The position numbers were made by a program, and so were the translations under genes. Below the pieces are notes generated by a model that made no database searches, was not told where the DNA came from, and saw only the letters and a list, made by a program, of their open reading frames with translations. Shown here one piece after another: positions 1 through 9,069 of a stretch of DNA of 64,000 nt; within the stretch, counting starts at the first letter, position 1, and each line of letters begins with the position of its first letter. Source of the stretch: Dickeya lacustris (lineage in GTDB: Bacteria > Pseudomonadota > Gammaproteobacteria > Enterobacterales > Enterobacteriaceae); contig NZ_CP114280.1 in NCBI RefSeq assembly GCF_029635795.1, positions 1 through 64,000 on the forward strand, written 5' to 3'.

Positions 1-1
1 C

Positions 2-1123
2 TGGCTGGGGTTTGATGCGGTGATTAAAAAACTGCAGCAAGATCAAAAACTGGTTATCACGGTGACGGAGAGTCTGCCTGATGAGCAGGCGGCGAAGGAG
101 AAAGAGTGGGCGCTACAGTTTGTTAAAGAGGAACTGCTGAAAAGCTTCTTTGATGCCAGCATCAAACCGAATGCTGAAAGCAACGAACAATCCAAATCAG
201 CCAGAGATGCCATTTTGGATGCGCTGATCAGTAACCAGAAAAAGGCGCAGGAGAGCGGTGGCGGGAAAAGTGACGAGGGCGGAGAAGGGGGCGAAGGCGG
301 CGGTGGTGAAGGAGGTGGCGGCGAAGGCGGCGGCGGTGAAGCGGGCAAGGGTGGCCTGTTCCCGTGTGCCTCGCTGGAGCTGAAAGTGGTCAGAATCGAA
401 GAGGTCAAACGACTCAACGTTAACTACACCTCGTCGCGCGCCATTACCCAGTCAGCCGTGCCGCAAAATTTCATTGGCTCTAAGCTGCTGCAAGCGCCAA
501 AAGCACCGCCTTATTATATTGAGGTCAATGTTAACGACCCGTTCTTCCAGAAGATCGACCTGACGGTATTGGGGCCGGATGGCTTTGATGATTACGGTAT
601 CAAAGCGGCGTCATTCAAACTGGCCTATAACAACAGCGTCTATACGACGGCGGCCTTCACACAAGATGACAGCCAATGGAGCCAGACGGTCGCGCGCAGC
701 CGCAATGCCAATGAGCTTTTTGATTTACAAGGCGAATTCGCCTTTAAAACCGCCAGCACCTTGGGATGGGAAGGCAGCACCAGTTATCTGCAACAGACCA
801 AAACGGCATCTCAGCTTATCAACCTCGACCCCAGCACATTCCTGAGCTTCAACACGATAAACGTCATGCTGGATAAAAAGCTGGTGTGGGATAACTACAA
901 CCAGATCGTCGTCGAGATAAATTACCAGGACGATAACCAGCGTAAAAAGACGAAGAAATACACGTTTACGGCAGATAACCGTGCGATGCAAACCTTCAAA
1001 TACCGCTGCCCGACGGAAAAACCGTGGCAGATTGAGTACAGCGTGACCTATTTTGAGGCCGGTGGCGACACGCGAACGGTGCAGGGGAATCCTAACCCGG
1101 CGGCCATTATTGTGTCGGCTTGA
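2..1123 (+). CDS. Unrecognised beta-rich protein with Gly/Glu linker (5' end outside window)
   Basis: The frame is open from base 2, and the first possible start (GTG at 20) has no clear ribosome site, so the gene probably begins upstream of the window. Numbering from that GTG, residues 1-75 are charged and likely helical, residues 79-112 are a low-complexity linker of GGGGE units, and residues 115-367 alternate hydrophobic and polar residues as in beta-sandwich domains. No signal peptide or membrane segment is seen in the visible part. The stop lies 3 bases before the ATG of the next gene, so the two are surely co-transcribed. I do not recognise the family. The C-terminal 80 residues loosely resemble the end of the third gene of the cluster, suggesting related folds. 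Confidence 0.7.
   Translation, partial: WLGFDAVIKKLQQDQKLVITVTESLPDEQAAKEKEWALQFVKEELLKSFFDASIKPNAESNEQSKSARDAILDALISNQKKAQESGGGKSDEGGEGGEGGGGEGGGGEGGGGEAGKGGLFPCASLELKVVRIEEVKRLNVNYTSSRAITQSAVPQNFIGSKLLQAPKAPPYYIEVNVNDPFFQKIDLTVLGPDGFDDYGIKAASFKLAYNNSVYTTAAFTQDDSQWSQTVARSRNANELFDLQGEFAFKTASTLGWEGSTSYLQQTKTASQLINLDPSTFLSFNTINVMLDKKLVWDNYNQIVVEINYQDDNQRKKTKKYTFTADNRAMQTFKYRCPTEKPWQIEYSVTYFEAGGDTRTVQGNPNPAAIIVSA
293..337 (+). repeat. 15-bp tandem repeat coding EGGGG linker
   Basis: Three consecutive 15-base units starting GAAGG encode EGGGG and are followed by a partial fourth. They form the flexible linker of the first protein. Flexible Gly/Glu linkers normally tether independent domains. Confidence 0.85.
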
Positions 1124-1126
1124 ACG

Positions 1127-3187
1127 ATGAACCAGACGATGACCGAGGAATCGGTTGCGGTTGTTCCGGCGTCGTTAGCGGCGCTGGTGTCTGCCTTGTG
1201 TGAGTTTGCGCCGCATCAGGCAGACGCCTTACGCCAGGATGTGATGCGGGTTGTGCAGCACCGCATGGCCTCCGGCCTGCTGTCGGCGGCGTTTAATGCC
1301 AGCCTGCTGGCTTATAACGGCAGCCCGGTCGAGTTTACCGCCTCGACGCTCAAGCCGCAGGCCATTGCGTGTACGCTGGATCCGTTCGTGCCATTGTTCC
1401 GGCAATCGTGCCAGCTATCGGCATTGCAGGCGCGCTATCCGCGCCTGTTGCCTGATGACACGCTATCACCGGCGGCGCGCACTGCGCTGGCGGCGTTGGC
1501 CGAGATACAGGCATGCGCTGACACCACCCGGCCACTGCGTTTTGGTAGCTGGATTGGCCGCAAATACCGCCCGGATGCCGCCAGCACCAAGATTTATGCC
1601 GAAATGCCGCCAACCGCGCGCGCATTTGAGGCGTTGCGTCACTCGCCGTTTCCCCACGCCGCCTGTGCCAGCGACCGGCACGCGCTGGCGAACGCCGGGC
1701 TGACACTATTAATGCTAGGCCACTATCCCGACGAGCCTGATGCACCAACCGAGTATTACTATCAATGGCATAGCGCAGAAATTACGCTGGCGGATATCGC
1801 GGCAGTCATGCGCTATTTTGGCTGTGAAACACAGTTTCCCGCACTGCAAGATCTGCTCGTGCGGGCGCTGGCATCGCTGGCGGAAAAGGCGACGTTCCCG
1901 GCGACCACCTATGGCTTTAGTCTGGTGTATCGGCCCTCGTCCCGGCCAGGCGTGCAACTGCCGGACAGTGTTAGCCTGTTCACCATGGCGCCCGGTTTTC
2001 TGGCCGCCAGCGCCCCGACCGCAGCGAGGCTGGCGGCCTGGCTTGAACAGACGCTGGCCGGTACGGGGCAGGCTATGCCCGTGTTGCACACCCTGAGCGC
2101 GCATCAGCTACCAGTGCAGTTCAATGTCATCGGTTTTGCTGTCGATGCACAGGGGCGCACCGGTGTGAATTGCACATTCAGCCCACAGCAGAACGGGTTT
2201 AGCGAAGTCCGCCTGCCAGCGGCGCGCCAGCCGCTGTGTGCCGCAACCGCGCTGACCCGCCTGCTCAGGCAGCAGCAACAGCACAGCGGGGCGTTTATCA
2301 GCCAGGTCAGAACGCCTGACGGGTGCTGGCATCAGGATGAAAATGCGTTTGTCACCGCCCAGGTGTTAAGAACGCTCGACTACACGCCCGAGACCGCCGG
2401 TTATATCGACAAAGCGCTCGATTTTTTGATGCGCTGTCAGGTCAGCGAGGGGCATTTTAGCTTCTGGCCGCCGGATGCCCACCCCGCGTGGATGGGCGGG
2501 CAGCGGATCGTGCCGGACATCGACGACACCGCAATTATTACGGAACTGCTGTATAAATTTGGCCGCATTTGCGCCGGGACGGTACGGCAAACGCTGATCC
2601 ACATGAACGGCTATCAGCTTGACCGCGTTGATGCGCGGCTGGCTGCGCCTCAGCACCAGTGGGCGGCGTGTCAGGTGTTTCATACCTGGATGAAAGCGGA
2701 TAATGATATTCGCCAGCTCGATTGTTGTGTGAATACCAACGCCCTGATTTTACTGCATCGCTATTATGGCGAGCAGGCGAGTACGATCCCGGCCTACCAC
2801 CGTATTATGACGATGCTGCATAATGCATTGCGCTGGAGCCAGAATGAATACCAGCGTTTGAATACATTAATACCTTATTATGCGCATCCCAATGAATGGC
2901 GGGTGACACTGGAATATGCCCGCACACTGGGGGTGGCAAACCTGGATACGCTAATCGAGCCATTAAAGAAATGGCATTCCATCGGTATTCCCGCCGAAAT
3001 TCCGCTCTATCGCCGCCATGACGGAATGTATTTATGGACGTCGTCTTATCTTTCCGGCTTAAGGCGGCGTGCATCGCGTAGTCAGTCTGTCTTGAATGAT
3101 TATTTTCCGAATGACTGTTTTTCGAAGGATGATTTATCCCATGATGATTTATCTCATGATGGTTTATCTCAAGAGGGCTTTTTATAA
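1127..3187 (+). CDS. Class II terpene-cyclase-like (alpha/alpha-barrel) protein, 686 aa
   Basis: The C-terminal half (about residues 370-640) looks like the prenyltransferase/squalene-cyclase alpha/alpha-barrel fold. It carries D464-I-D-D-T-A, the DxDDTA general-acid motif of class II diterpene and squalene-hopene cyclases, directly after a QW-like stretch (Q..EGHFSFW). The N-terminal half (residues 1-370) is different, with an SWIGRK ... TKIY pattern that only loosely recalls aromatic prenyltransferases. No signal peptide or membrane span is visible, so it is probably cytosolic. The last 30 residues are six pentapeptide repeats. ATG 1127 is 3 bases after the upstream stop. If catalytic it would protonate and cyclise a polyprenyl substrate. 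A non-enzymatic alpha/alpha toroid is possible, because no terpenoid pathway genes are adjacent. Confidence 0.75.
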   Translation: MNQTMTEESVAVVPASLAALVSALCEFAPHQADALRQDVMRVVQHRMASGLLSAAFNASLLAYNGSPVEFTASTLKPQAIACTLDPFVPLFRQSCQLSALQARYPRLLPDDTLSPAARTALAALAEIQACADTTRPLRFGSWIGRKYRPDAASTKIYAEMPPTARAFEALRHSPFPHAACASDRHALANAGLTLLMLGHYPDEPDAPTEYYYQWHSAEITLADIAAVMRYFGCETQFPALQDLLVRALASLAEKATFPATTYGFSLVYRPSSRPGVQLPDSVSLFTMAPGFLAASAPTAARLAAWLEQTLAGTGQAMPVLHTLSAHQLPVQFNVIGFAVDAQGRTGVNCTFSPQQNGFSEVRLPAARQPLCAATALTRLLRQQQQHSGAFISQVRTPDGCWHQDENAFVTAQVLRTLDYTPETAGYIDKALDFLMRCQVSEGHFSFWPPDAHPAWMGGQRIVPDIDDTAIITELLYKFGRICAGTVRQTLIHMNGYQLDRVDARLAAPQHQWAACQVFHTWMKADNDIRQLDCCVNTNALILLHRYYGEQASTIPAYHRIMTMLHNALRWSQNEYQRLNTLIPYYAHPNEWRVTLEYARTLGVANLDTLIEPLKKWHSIGIPAEIPLYRRHDGMYLWTSSYLSGLRRRASRSQSVLNDYFPNDCFSKDDLSHDDLSHDGLSQEGFL
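3095..3184 (+). repeat. Six 15-bp units coding C-terminal pentapeptide repeats
   Basis: Units begin at 3095, 3110, 3125, 3140, 3155 and 3170 and run into the stop codon at 3185. They encode NDYFP, NDCFS, KDDLS, HDDLS, HDGLS and QEGFL, i.e. [NHKQ]-[DE]-x-[FL]-[SP]. Units 3-5 are the most alike, suggesting recent expansion. Confidence 0.85.
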
Positions 3188-3223
3188 GTCAGCTTCGCTT
3201 TCTGGCATAATGAGAGGATAACA

Positions 3224-4645
3224 ATGAATATCTTTCTTAATAATCTGGTCGCGCTGAATAAAGTTATTTTGGAGAATGCGCAGCAACAATTCTCCCTTCC
3301 TGATGCTACTGGTAATGTCATGGCATACCGCGCCGCGCTGCCGGATGACTTAACCGCCGCCGTGGGCACGGAAATCGTTTCCGGGGAAACGCGTTATCAA
3401 ATCAGTACCGCATCGGATGGCACCAGCTGGCGCATGAACGTGACGTTTTCACTTAGCCAGAAGATTGCGGCAATCCCCTATGTGGTGCTTAATTTCAGCC
3501 AGCTTGGTCAATTCAGTGAAATGATCTTTGATGAGGTCGTTAAACTGCCTGACCTCCGTTACAGCGCGCAGCTTAAATTAACCCGGCTGGAACAGCGCGA
3601 TGCACTGTTGCGGGCCTTATCAACCTATGAGGCGAAAACCACGCTGGTGGTATTGATTCGTACAGACGATGAGATGCTTAATACCATTACAGACCCGAAA
3701 ATATTTTATTTCGCAGAGAATTACTACCCCTATATTTACCAGGGTATCGCACCACCACCGGCACGGCTGGAGTTAATTCTCAAGCCGATGGATTATAACG
3801 ATGTCTGGTATAACTATTATCAGGATAGTCGCAATCGCGGTTATTTCTATTATTTGCCAGATAAATTCACGCTGGCGACAGACCGTGAGAATAATGACAA
3901 ACCGATGTTGTCCATTTCGTTTGCAACACCGGATGATGCCACCGACCCAAGCCAGATTAACGTAACCTTTGAGTATTTTTTATTACCGAGGGTGGATAAG
4001 CAGCGTATTATTAGCGCAACCCGTGCATTTGCCAACACGCAACCCGACTGCGCGTTAATTCCGTTTGCCAGCGCCAGTAAACTTGAATTGCAATTAGGAT
4101 TACCGGCAGGAAAAACACCGCAGACCAATGCGCTGATTAATCTGCAAAGCGGAATTGCAGACAGCTTCACGCTGCCTTCCTCTCAGTTTGGCAAAATCTG
4201 GGATGCGTTTTTTACCCCCTCACCGCAGCATCTGCTGTTAAAAGGGGAGCTGTCGGTGAAACAAGACGGCTTCCCGGCAGATACTGTGGCGGTGCAGTTG
4301 GCGCTGGCGGCGAAATATAAAAGCCAGCCTGAGTTATTTATTGATCAAAGCGCGCCGGTTGATATTACCCGAACGTTAACCTTTGTTAGTCGTAAAGGCA
4401 GCTTCGATCCGAACGGGCCGAAACCGATTGAGCGTATTTTGATAAGCGCTGGCAATAAAACGCTGGTGCTGAGTGCTGAGGTGCTACAACAATCGGTGGC
4501 GGTGAAAGTCTCGGCGCTGCAGGTGATCCTCAATCCTGCCGCCACGATAACCTACCGATACAGCCTGCAAATTCATTATGCCGATGGCTCGACGAAAAAT
4601 ATCAATGACCAGTCATCCATTTATGAAACGATTTATGTTCCCTGA
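3224..4645 (+). CDS. Unrecognised beta-rich protein, third gene of the cluster
   Basis: 473 aa starting at ATG 3224 behind a good ribosome site (GAGAGGA, 3211-3217), 36 bases after the cyclase-like gene, so it probably belongs to the same operon. There is no signal peptide, membrane helix or cysteine cluster. The chain is dominated by predicted beta strands with many aromatics (for example DVWYNYYQDSRNRGYFYYLP around residue 190) and ends in an Ig-like stretch with YRYSLQIHYADGS. I recognise no enzyme motif. Loose likeness of its C-terminus to that of the first protein suggests a shared module. Function unknown. Confidence 0.75.
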   Translation: MNIFLNNLVALNKVILENAQQQFSLPDATGNVMAYRAALPDDLTAAVGTEIVSGETRYQISTASDGTSWRMNVTFSLSQKIAAIPYVVLNFSQLGQFSEMIFDEVVKLPDLRYSAQLKLTRLEQRDALLRALSTYEAKTTLVVLIRTDDEMLNTITDPKIFYFAENYYPYIYQGIAPPPARLELILKPMDYNDVWYNYYQDSRNRGYFYYLPDKFTLATDRENNDKPMLSISFATPDDATDPSQINVTFEYFLLPRVDKQRIISATRAFANTQPDCALIPFASASKLELQLGLPAGKTPQTNALINLQSGIADSFTLPSSQFGKIWDAFFTPSPQHLLLKGELSVKQDGFPADTVAVQLALAAKYKSQPELFIDQSAPVDITRTLTFVSRKGSFDPNGPKPIERILISAGNKTLVLSAEVLQQSVAVKVSALQVILNPAATITYRYSLQIHYADGSTKNINDQSSIYETIYVP

Positions 4646-4674
4646 TGATGTTCTCGGAATGAAGGAGCGGATAC

Positions 4675-4693
4675 GTCCCCTGAATGAGGGGAC
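4675..4693. other. Small perfect hairpin between convergent genes
   Basis: GTCCCCT, a 5-base loop, then AGGGGAC form a 7-bp perfect stem between the third cluster gene and ybhK. No T-tract follows on either strand, so it is at best a weak terminator. Confidence 0.35.
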
Positions 4694-4720
4694 AGAGAAC
4701 CAGACAAGGGCGGTGGGGTA

Positions 4721-5632
4721 TTAAAGGTTGAGCGCGATAACCGCCTGCTCCAGCGCCTGGCGCAGTAACGCGCGATCGTGCCGGTACGGGACATCGTGCG
4801 CGGCCAAATCGTGTCGAATAATCAGACGATCATCGGTGTCTTGCGTGTTAATCAAAGGTGAGACGATCGCGGCGTTTATCGTCCGCTGGTGCATTTTTTC
4901 CTCCAGCCAGCGTAGCTTCTGCGCCAGCGTCAGGCGGGCGGCAATCGGGCTCTGCTCGCGGCCCAGATTGCCGATATACACCATCGGTGCCTTGGCCTGG
5001 TGCAGCGCTCGCGCCAGATCGTCAAGCAATAACAGTGGCATCAGGCTGGTGAGGAAACTGCCGGGGCCAATCAGGATAAGCTCGGCCTGTGTAATCGCGT
5101 CCAGCGCTTCACGCGTGGCGCTAACCGCCGGGTAGAGCAGCAAATCTTGCGGCAGGGCAACCAGTTGATCGACTTCGACTTCGCCATACACTTCCTGTCC
5201 GTGGGTGTCGATAGCCAGCAGGTCAACCGGTTGTTCTGACATCGGGATAAGGTGGGCATCGACTTTGAGCAGGTCACGAATCAGGTTAATCGCATCCAGC
5301 GGGCGCACGCTGAGGTTATCCATCGCTTTGAGCATCAGGTTGCCGAGGTTGTGGCCGGAGAGCTCGCCATTACTGTTAAAGCGGTACTCGAACATGGCGG
5401 AGGCAACGCTTGGCGTGGTGATGAGCTGATTGAGGCAATTGCGCATGTCTCCCCAGGCGATGCCGCCTTCGGCACGGCGAATCCGGCCCGTTGAACCGCC
5501 GTTGTCGGTGGTGGTGACGATGCCTGTCAGCCGTGAGCCCATAAAGGCGAGTGATGACATCACGCGCCCGAGACCGTGCCCACCGCCTAATGCCACAACA
5601 CGATCCAACTGCGCCAACGTGTGATTACCCAT
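4721..5632 (-). CDS. ybhK: YvcK/YbhK family UDP-sugar-binding gluconeogenesis factor
   Basis: 303 aa, the usual length for enterobacterial YbhK. The N-terminus has the Rossmann-like loop [13 protein letters not shown] followed by [11 protein letters not shown], and later come GPGSFLTSL and NLGREQS, all family hallmarks. Bacillus YvcK binds UDP-GlcNAc and is needed on gluconeogenic carbon sources for normal cell shape; the role in enterics is less clear. It lies upstream of and divergent from the moa operon, as ybhK does in E. coli. Start ATG at 5632. Confidence 0.93.
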   Translation of the reverse strand: MGNHTLAQLDRVVALGGGHGLGRVMSSLAFMGSRLTGIVTTTDNGGSTGRIRRAEGGIAWGDMRNCLNQLITTPSVASAMFEYRFNSNGELSGHNLGNLMLKAMDNLSVRPLDAINLIRDLLKVDAHLIPMSEQPVDLLAIDTHGQEVYGEVEVDQLVALPQDLLLYPAVSATREALDAITQAELILIGPGSFLTSLMPLLLLDDLARALHQAKAPMVYIGNLGREQSPIAARLTLAQKLRWLEEKMHQRTINAAIVSPLINTQDTDDRLIIRHDLAAHDVPYRHDRALLRQALEQAVIALNL

Positions 5633-6023
5633 AACGCCCCTTATCTTCCCGCTATCTACTGAAAATGCTATCTACTGAAAAAAGTAGCGGTTATATACCA
5701 CATCCCTCATCAAATCAGCATCAGAGAGTGTATAAAATTTGCGGGTATTCACTCACGGCCCGATGGCCTGTTACCCGAATATGTCCTGTTACCCCGAGAT
5801 GCCCTGTTACCCCAATAGAGGTAGGGGAGATCCACCATCCCATGATTCAGGTCACGGAAGTCGGCTGGCTTTACGTTATGCTGAACGCGAAAATAGTGAA
5901 TGAAATCCGCTATATACCGTTTTATATACCGCATTTTCAGTGACGGATAACCCGGTTTGGCGATAGACTTCGTTGCTATCACGGTGCTTTGGCGACACGC
6001 TGGCGATGTCGCTTGAGAATCAA
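5633..6023. other. Intergenic region between ybhK and the moa riboswitch, with short repeats
   Basis: No credible gene. It contains a 15-base direct repeat (5651-5665 and 5667-5681), three 18-bp units at 5767-5820, and TATATACC motifs around 5692, 5911 and 5923. Promoters for ybhK (leftward) and moa (rightward) must lie here, but I could not fix their elements. Confidence 0.6.
5767..5820. repeat. 18-bp tandem repeat, three units
   Basis: CCTGTTACCC recurs at 5767, 5785 and 5803 with an exact 18-base period; the spacer part of each unit varies. Confidence 0.8.
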
Positions 6024-6131
6024 ACTCCTAGCCTTTAAGCCTACGTTTGTGCAGAGACGCAAATAGGGTTTTCTGGCCGTGGCCTGCGGGCCACCAGGGT
6101 GCAGGGTAGAAATGCCCGCATCTCCCGTATT
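6024..6131 (+). promoter_or_regulatory. Molybdenum cofactor (Moco) riboswitch, moaA leader
   Basis: The leader matches what I remember of the E. coli moaA leader in order and spacing: CTCCTAGCCT, GGCCGTG, GCCACCAGGG, GAAATG and CTCCCGTATTTGGAAAGGTG just before the start. The E. coli Moco RNA represses moaA translation when cofactor is plentiful. Here too the 3' end of the motif abuts the Shine-Dalgarno GGAAAGG (6133-6139), so sequestration of that site is the likely mechanism. Exact 5' boundary uncertain. Confidence 0.85.
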
Positions 6132-6144
6132 TGGAAAGGTGTTT

Positions 6145-7134
6145 ATGGTGAGTCAACTGACTGATGCGTTTGCGCGCAAGTTTTACTATTTGCGCCTGTC
6201 GATAACGGATGTCTGTAATTTCCGCTGTACTTATTGTCTGCCAAATGGCTATCAGCCGAACGGCCACGCTTCCTCACGTTTTTTGTCACGCGATGAGATT
6301 CGTCGCGTCAGCCGCGCGTTTGCCGCGCTGGGCACCGAAAAAGTGCGCCTGACCGGGGGGGAACCCTCACTGCGCCGCGATTTCATCGATATTATTGCCA
6401 CCATCCGTGAAAACCCCGGCATTCGTCATCTGGCGGTGACGACCAATGGCTATCGGCTGGCGCGCGAGGTGGCAAACTGGCGCGAAGCCGGGTTGACGGC
6501 GCTGAATGTCAGCGTGGACAGCCTCGATGCGCGCGCGTTTCATGCCATCACCGGTCAGGATAAATTCCGTCAGGTGATGGACGGGATTGACGCGGCGTTT
6601 GCCTGCGGTTTTGCGCGCGTCAAAGTCAATACGGTGTTAATGCGCGATGTTAACCATCATCAACTGCCCGCCTTTCTTGACTGGATTCGCCACCGCCCCA
6701 TCCAGTTACGTTTTATTGAACTGATGGAAACCGGCGAAGGTCGTGACCTGTTTCGCCGTCACCATGTTTCCGGGCAGGTTATTCGCGAGCAGTTATTGCG
6801 TCAGGGCTGGCAACCACAGGCGCGCGCGCGCAGCGATGGCCCGGCGCAGGTGTTCTCCCATCCTGATTATGTTGGCGAAGTCGGCCTCATCATGCCGTAT
6901 GAGAAAGATTTTTGTCAGAGCTGCAACCGTCTGCGCGTGTCGGCTATTGGGAATTTGCACCTTTGCTTGTTTGGCGAGCAGGGCATCGCGCTGCGCGATC
7001 TGTTGGCCGACGACAGCCAGCAACAGGCGCTGGAGCAGCGTATTTCCGGCGGGCTGAGTCATAAACGGCAGGCGCATTTTCTGCATGAAGGCGACAGCGG
7101 CATCACCCCCAATCTCGCGTTTATCGGTGGCTAA
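6145..7134 (+). CDS. moaA: GTP 3',8-cyclase MoaA
   Basis: A radical-SAM enzyme catalysing the first step of molybdopterin synthesis, rearranging GTP to 3',8-cyclo-GTP. With ATG 6145 as start the protein is 329 aa, the family length, and begins [13 protein letters not shown] as in E. coli. C24-x3-C28-x2-C31 binds the SAM 4Fe-4S cluster, the C-terminal CQSCNRLR and a further Cys bind the second cluster, and the chain ends in the conserved GG. An in-frame ATG at 6079 lies inside the riboswitch and is rejected. First gene of moaABCDE. Confidence 0.97.
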   Translation: MVSQLTDAFARKFYYLRLSITDVCNFRCTYCLPNGYQPNGHASSRFLSRDEIRRVSRAFAALGTEKVRLTGGEPSLRRDFIDIIATIRENPGIRHLAVTTNGYRLAREVANWREAGLTALNVSVDSLDARAFHAITGQDKFRQVMDGIDAAFACGFARVKVNTVLMRDVNHHQLPAFLDWIRHRPIQLRFIELMETGEGRDLFRRHHVSGQVIREQLLRQGWQPQARARSDGPAQVFSHPDYVGEVGLIMPYEKDFCQSCNRLRVSAIGNLHLCLFGEQGIALRDLLADDSQQQALEQRISGGLSHKRQAHFLHEGDSGITPNLAFIGG

Positions 7135-7204
7135 GGCCACGCCCGATTTCTCTGTCACGCCAGCGGGCCTGATGTGACAGGAAGACAGACTGTCAGGAGT
7201 GTTT

Positions 7205-7723
7205 ATGAGCAAGGTCAGCAGCGAATTTGTTCCGCTAAAGGTGGCGGTGATGACTATCTCGTCGCGCCGGGGAGCCGATGAGGATACCTCCGGCGATTAC
7301 CTGCGCGAAGCCGCGCAACTCGCCGGTCATCAACTGGTGGCAAGCGCCATCGTACCGGAAAACCTCTATCAAGTGCGTGCGCAGGTCAGTGTCTGGGTCG
7401 CCCGCGACGACGTACAGGTGATTTTGATTAACGGCGGCACCGGGTTTACGTCGGGCGATGTGGCACCGCAAGCGCTGCGTCCGTTGTTTGACCTTGAAAT
7501 CGAGGGGTTCGGCGAGCTGTTTCGCATGGTGTCGTATGAAGAGATTGGCACCGCGACCATTCAGTCTCGCGCGATAGCGGGGCTTGCCAATCAGACGGCG
7601 ATTTTTGCCATGCCGGGCTCGACCCGCGCGTGCCGCACCGCCTGGGAGCGCGTCATTGTTGAACAACTGGATGCCCGGCACAAACCGTGCAATTTGTATC
7701 CGCATTTAATCCGTCATTCTTAG
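7205..7723 (+). CDS. moaB: Molybdenum cofactor biosynthesis protein MoaB
   Basis: 172 aa of the MoaB/MogA fold that binds molybdopterin. Its essential role in enterics is unsettled because MogA does the adenylylation. GGTG (INGGTGFTSGD) and MPGSTRACRTAW are the diagnostic motifs. ATG 7205 follows a CAGGAG ribosome site and gives the E. coli-like MSKVSSEF start; a GTG two codons earlier is less likely. 70 bases after moaA. Confidence 0.95.
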   Translation: MSKVSSEFVPLKVAVMTISSRRGADEDTSGDYLREAAQLAGHQLVASAIVPENLYQVRAQVSVWVARDDVQVILINGGTGFTSGDVAPQALRPLFDLEIEGFGELFRMVSYEEIGTATIQSRAIAGLANQTAIFAMPGSTRACRTAWERVIVEQLDARHKPCNLYPHLIRHS

Positions 7724-7740
7724 GCAAACAGTAAATCGTT

Positions 7741-8223
7741 ATGGCACAACTGACCCACATTAATGCCGCCGGTGAAGCGGCGATGGTGGATGTTTCCGAC
7801 AAGGCCGAGACCGTGCGTGAAGCGCGTGCCGAAGCCTTTGTGGAAATGGCACCGCATACCCTGTCGATGATTATCGACGGCAAACATCATAAAGGCGATG
7901 TGTTCGCCACCGCCCGTATCGCCGGCATTCAGGCCGCCAAACGCACCTGGGAGCTTATTCCGCTTTGCCACCCGCTGCTGCTAAGTAAGGTCGCCGTCGA
8001 GCTGGAAGCCCAGCCGGAACATAACCGGGTGCGTATCGAATCCCTGTGTCGGTTAACCGGTAAGACCGGGGTGGAAATGGAAGCATTGACCGCCGCCTCG
8101 GTCGCGGCGTTGACCATTTATGACATGTGCAAAGCGGTACAAAAAGACATGGTAATTGGCCCGGTACGGTTGCTGTCGAAAAGCGGCGGCAAATCCGGTG
8201 ACTTTAATGCGGAGGCGCAATGA
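7741..8223 (+). CDS. moaC: Cyclic pyranopterin monophosphate synthase MoaC
   Basis: 160 aa, full length. Converts 3',8-cyclo-GTP to cyclic pyranopterin monophosphate, completing the step begun by MoaA. The DGKHHKGDV and CHPLLLSK active-site stretches and the C-terminal KDMVIGP...SGGKSGDF are intact. The gene sits 17 bases after moaB with no strong ribosome site, so it may depend on translational coupling, and overlaps moaD by 4 bases. Confidence 0.97.
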   Translation: MAQLTHINAAGEAAMVDVSDKAETVREARAEAFVEMAPHTLSMIIDGKHHKGDVFATARIAGIQAAKRTWELIPLCHPLLLSKVAVELEAQPEHNRVRIESLCRLTGKTGVEMEALTAASVAALTIYDMCKAVQKDMVIGPVRLLSKSGGKSGDFNAEAQ

Positions 8224-8465
8224 TAACCGTGCTGTTTTTTGCTCAGGTACGCGAATTGACCGGCACCGAACGTTTATCGCTGCCTGCGGAATATCCCGAT
8301 GTGGCAGCGTTGCGCGCGGCACTGTGTCTGCGCGGCGATCGCTGGGCGCTGGCGCTGGAAGACGGGAAGTTACTGGCGGCAGTCAATCAGTCGCTGGTAG
8401 ACATGGCGCACCCGCTGGTCGATGGCGATGAAGTGGCGTTTTTCCCACCGGTAACGGGAGGTTGA
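8220..8465 (+). CDS. moaD: Molybdopterin synthase sulfur carrier subunit MoaD
   Basis: 81-aa ubiquitin-like protein ending in VTGG. The terminal diglycine is adenylylated by MoeB and carries the thiocarboxylate sulfur that MoaE inserts into the pterin. ATG overlaps the moaC stop (ATGA), ensuring coupled translation. Confidence 0.96.
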   Translation: MITVLFFAQVRELTGTERLSLPAEYPDVAALRAALCLRGDRWALALEDGKLLAAVNQSLVDMAHPLVDGDEVAFFPPVTGG

Positions 8466-8468
8466 TGA

Positions 8469-8918
8469 ATGCAAACACGTATTCGGGTTGGCGAGGCGTC
8501 TTTCAGTGTCGGGGATGAGTACGCCTGGCTTGCCGATGGCGACAGCGAAGGTGCGGTTGTCACCTTTACCGGCAAAGTGCGTAACCATAACCTTGGCTCA
8601 AGCGTCAGTGCATTAACGCTTGAGCACTATCCCGGCATGACGGAAAAAGCGCTGGATAACATCGTCTGCGAGGCGCGCCAACGCTGGGCGCTAGCGCGGG
8701 TCAGTGTGATTCATCGTATCGGCGCGCTCTATCCCGGCGATGAAATCGTCTTTGTTGGCGTCAGTGGCGCGCATCGTCAAGCGGCGTTTGATGCCGCGCA
8801 ATTCATTATGGATTACCTCAAAACACAAGCGCCATTCTGGAAACGGGAGGCGACGCCTGAAGGACACCGCTGGGTCGATGCCCGCGACAGTGACCATCAC
8901 GCCGCCAGCCGTTGGTGA
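8469..8918 (+). CDS. moaE: Molybdopterin synthase catalytic subunit MoaE
   Basis: 149 aa. It forms the MoaD2-MoaE2 heterotetramer that converts cyclic pyranopterin monophosphate to molybdopterin. TFTGKVRNHN, LEHYPGMTEK and the catalytic-lysine stretch APFWKRE are conserved. It starts 3 bases after moaD and is the last gene of the operon. No clear T-tract terminator follows. Confidence 0.96.
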   Translation: MQTRIRVGEASFSVGDEYAWLADGDSEGAVVTFTGKVRNHNLGSSVSALTLEHYPGMTEKALDNIVCEARQRWALARVSVIHRIGALYPGDEIVFVGVSGAHRQAAFDAAQFIMDYLKTQAPFWKREATPEGHRWVDARDSDHHAASRW

Positions 8919-9069
8919 GGCCGCTTTGCTCTACTCTCACGGTAGCGAAGGTGGATTGATTGCCATCGCTACAGTGACACGCAACAGAAGTCCTCTCTCG
9001 TTGAGTAAAAAAACATAAGAAAACAGACTATTATTAATAGTGAGGGGAATTTTTGTTAAAAAAATGATT

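Noticed and set aside
43..417. Minus-strand Pro/Ser-rich open frame opposite the first gene
   Set aside because: It is the mirror of the GGGGE linker; no ribosome site.
6079..6144. Upstream extension of moaA
   Set aside because: It falls inside the Moco riboswitch; homology and ribosome site place the start at 6145.
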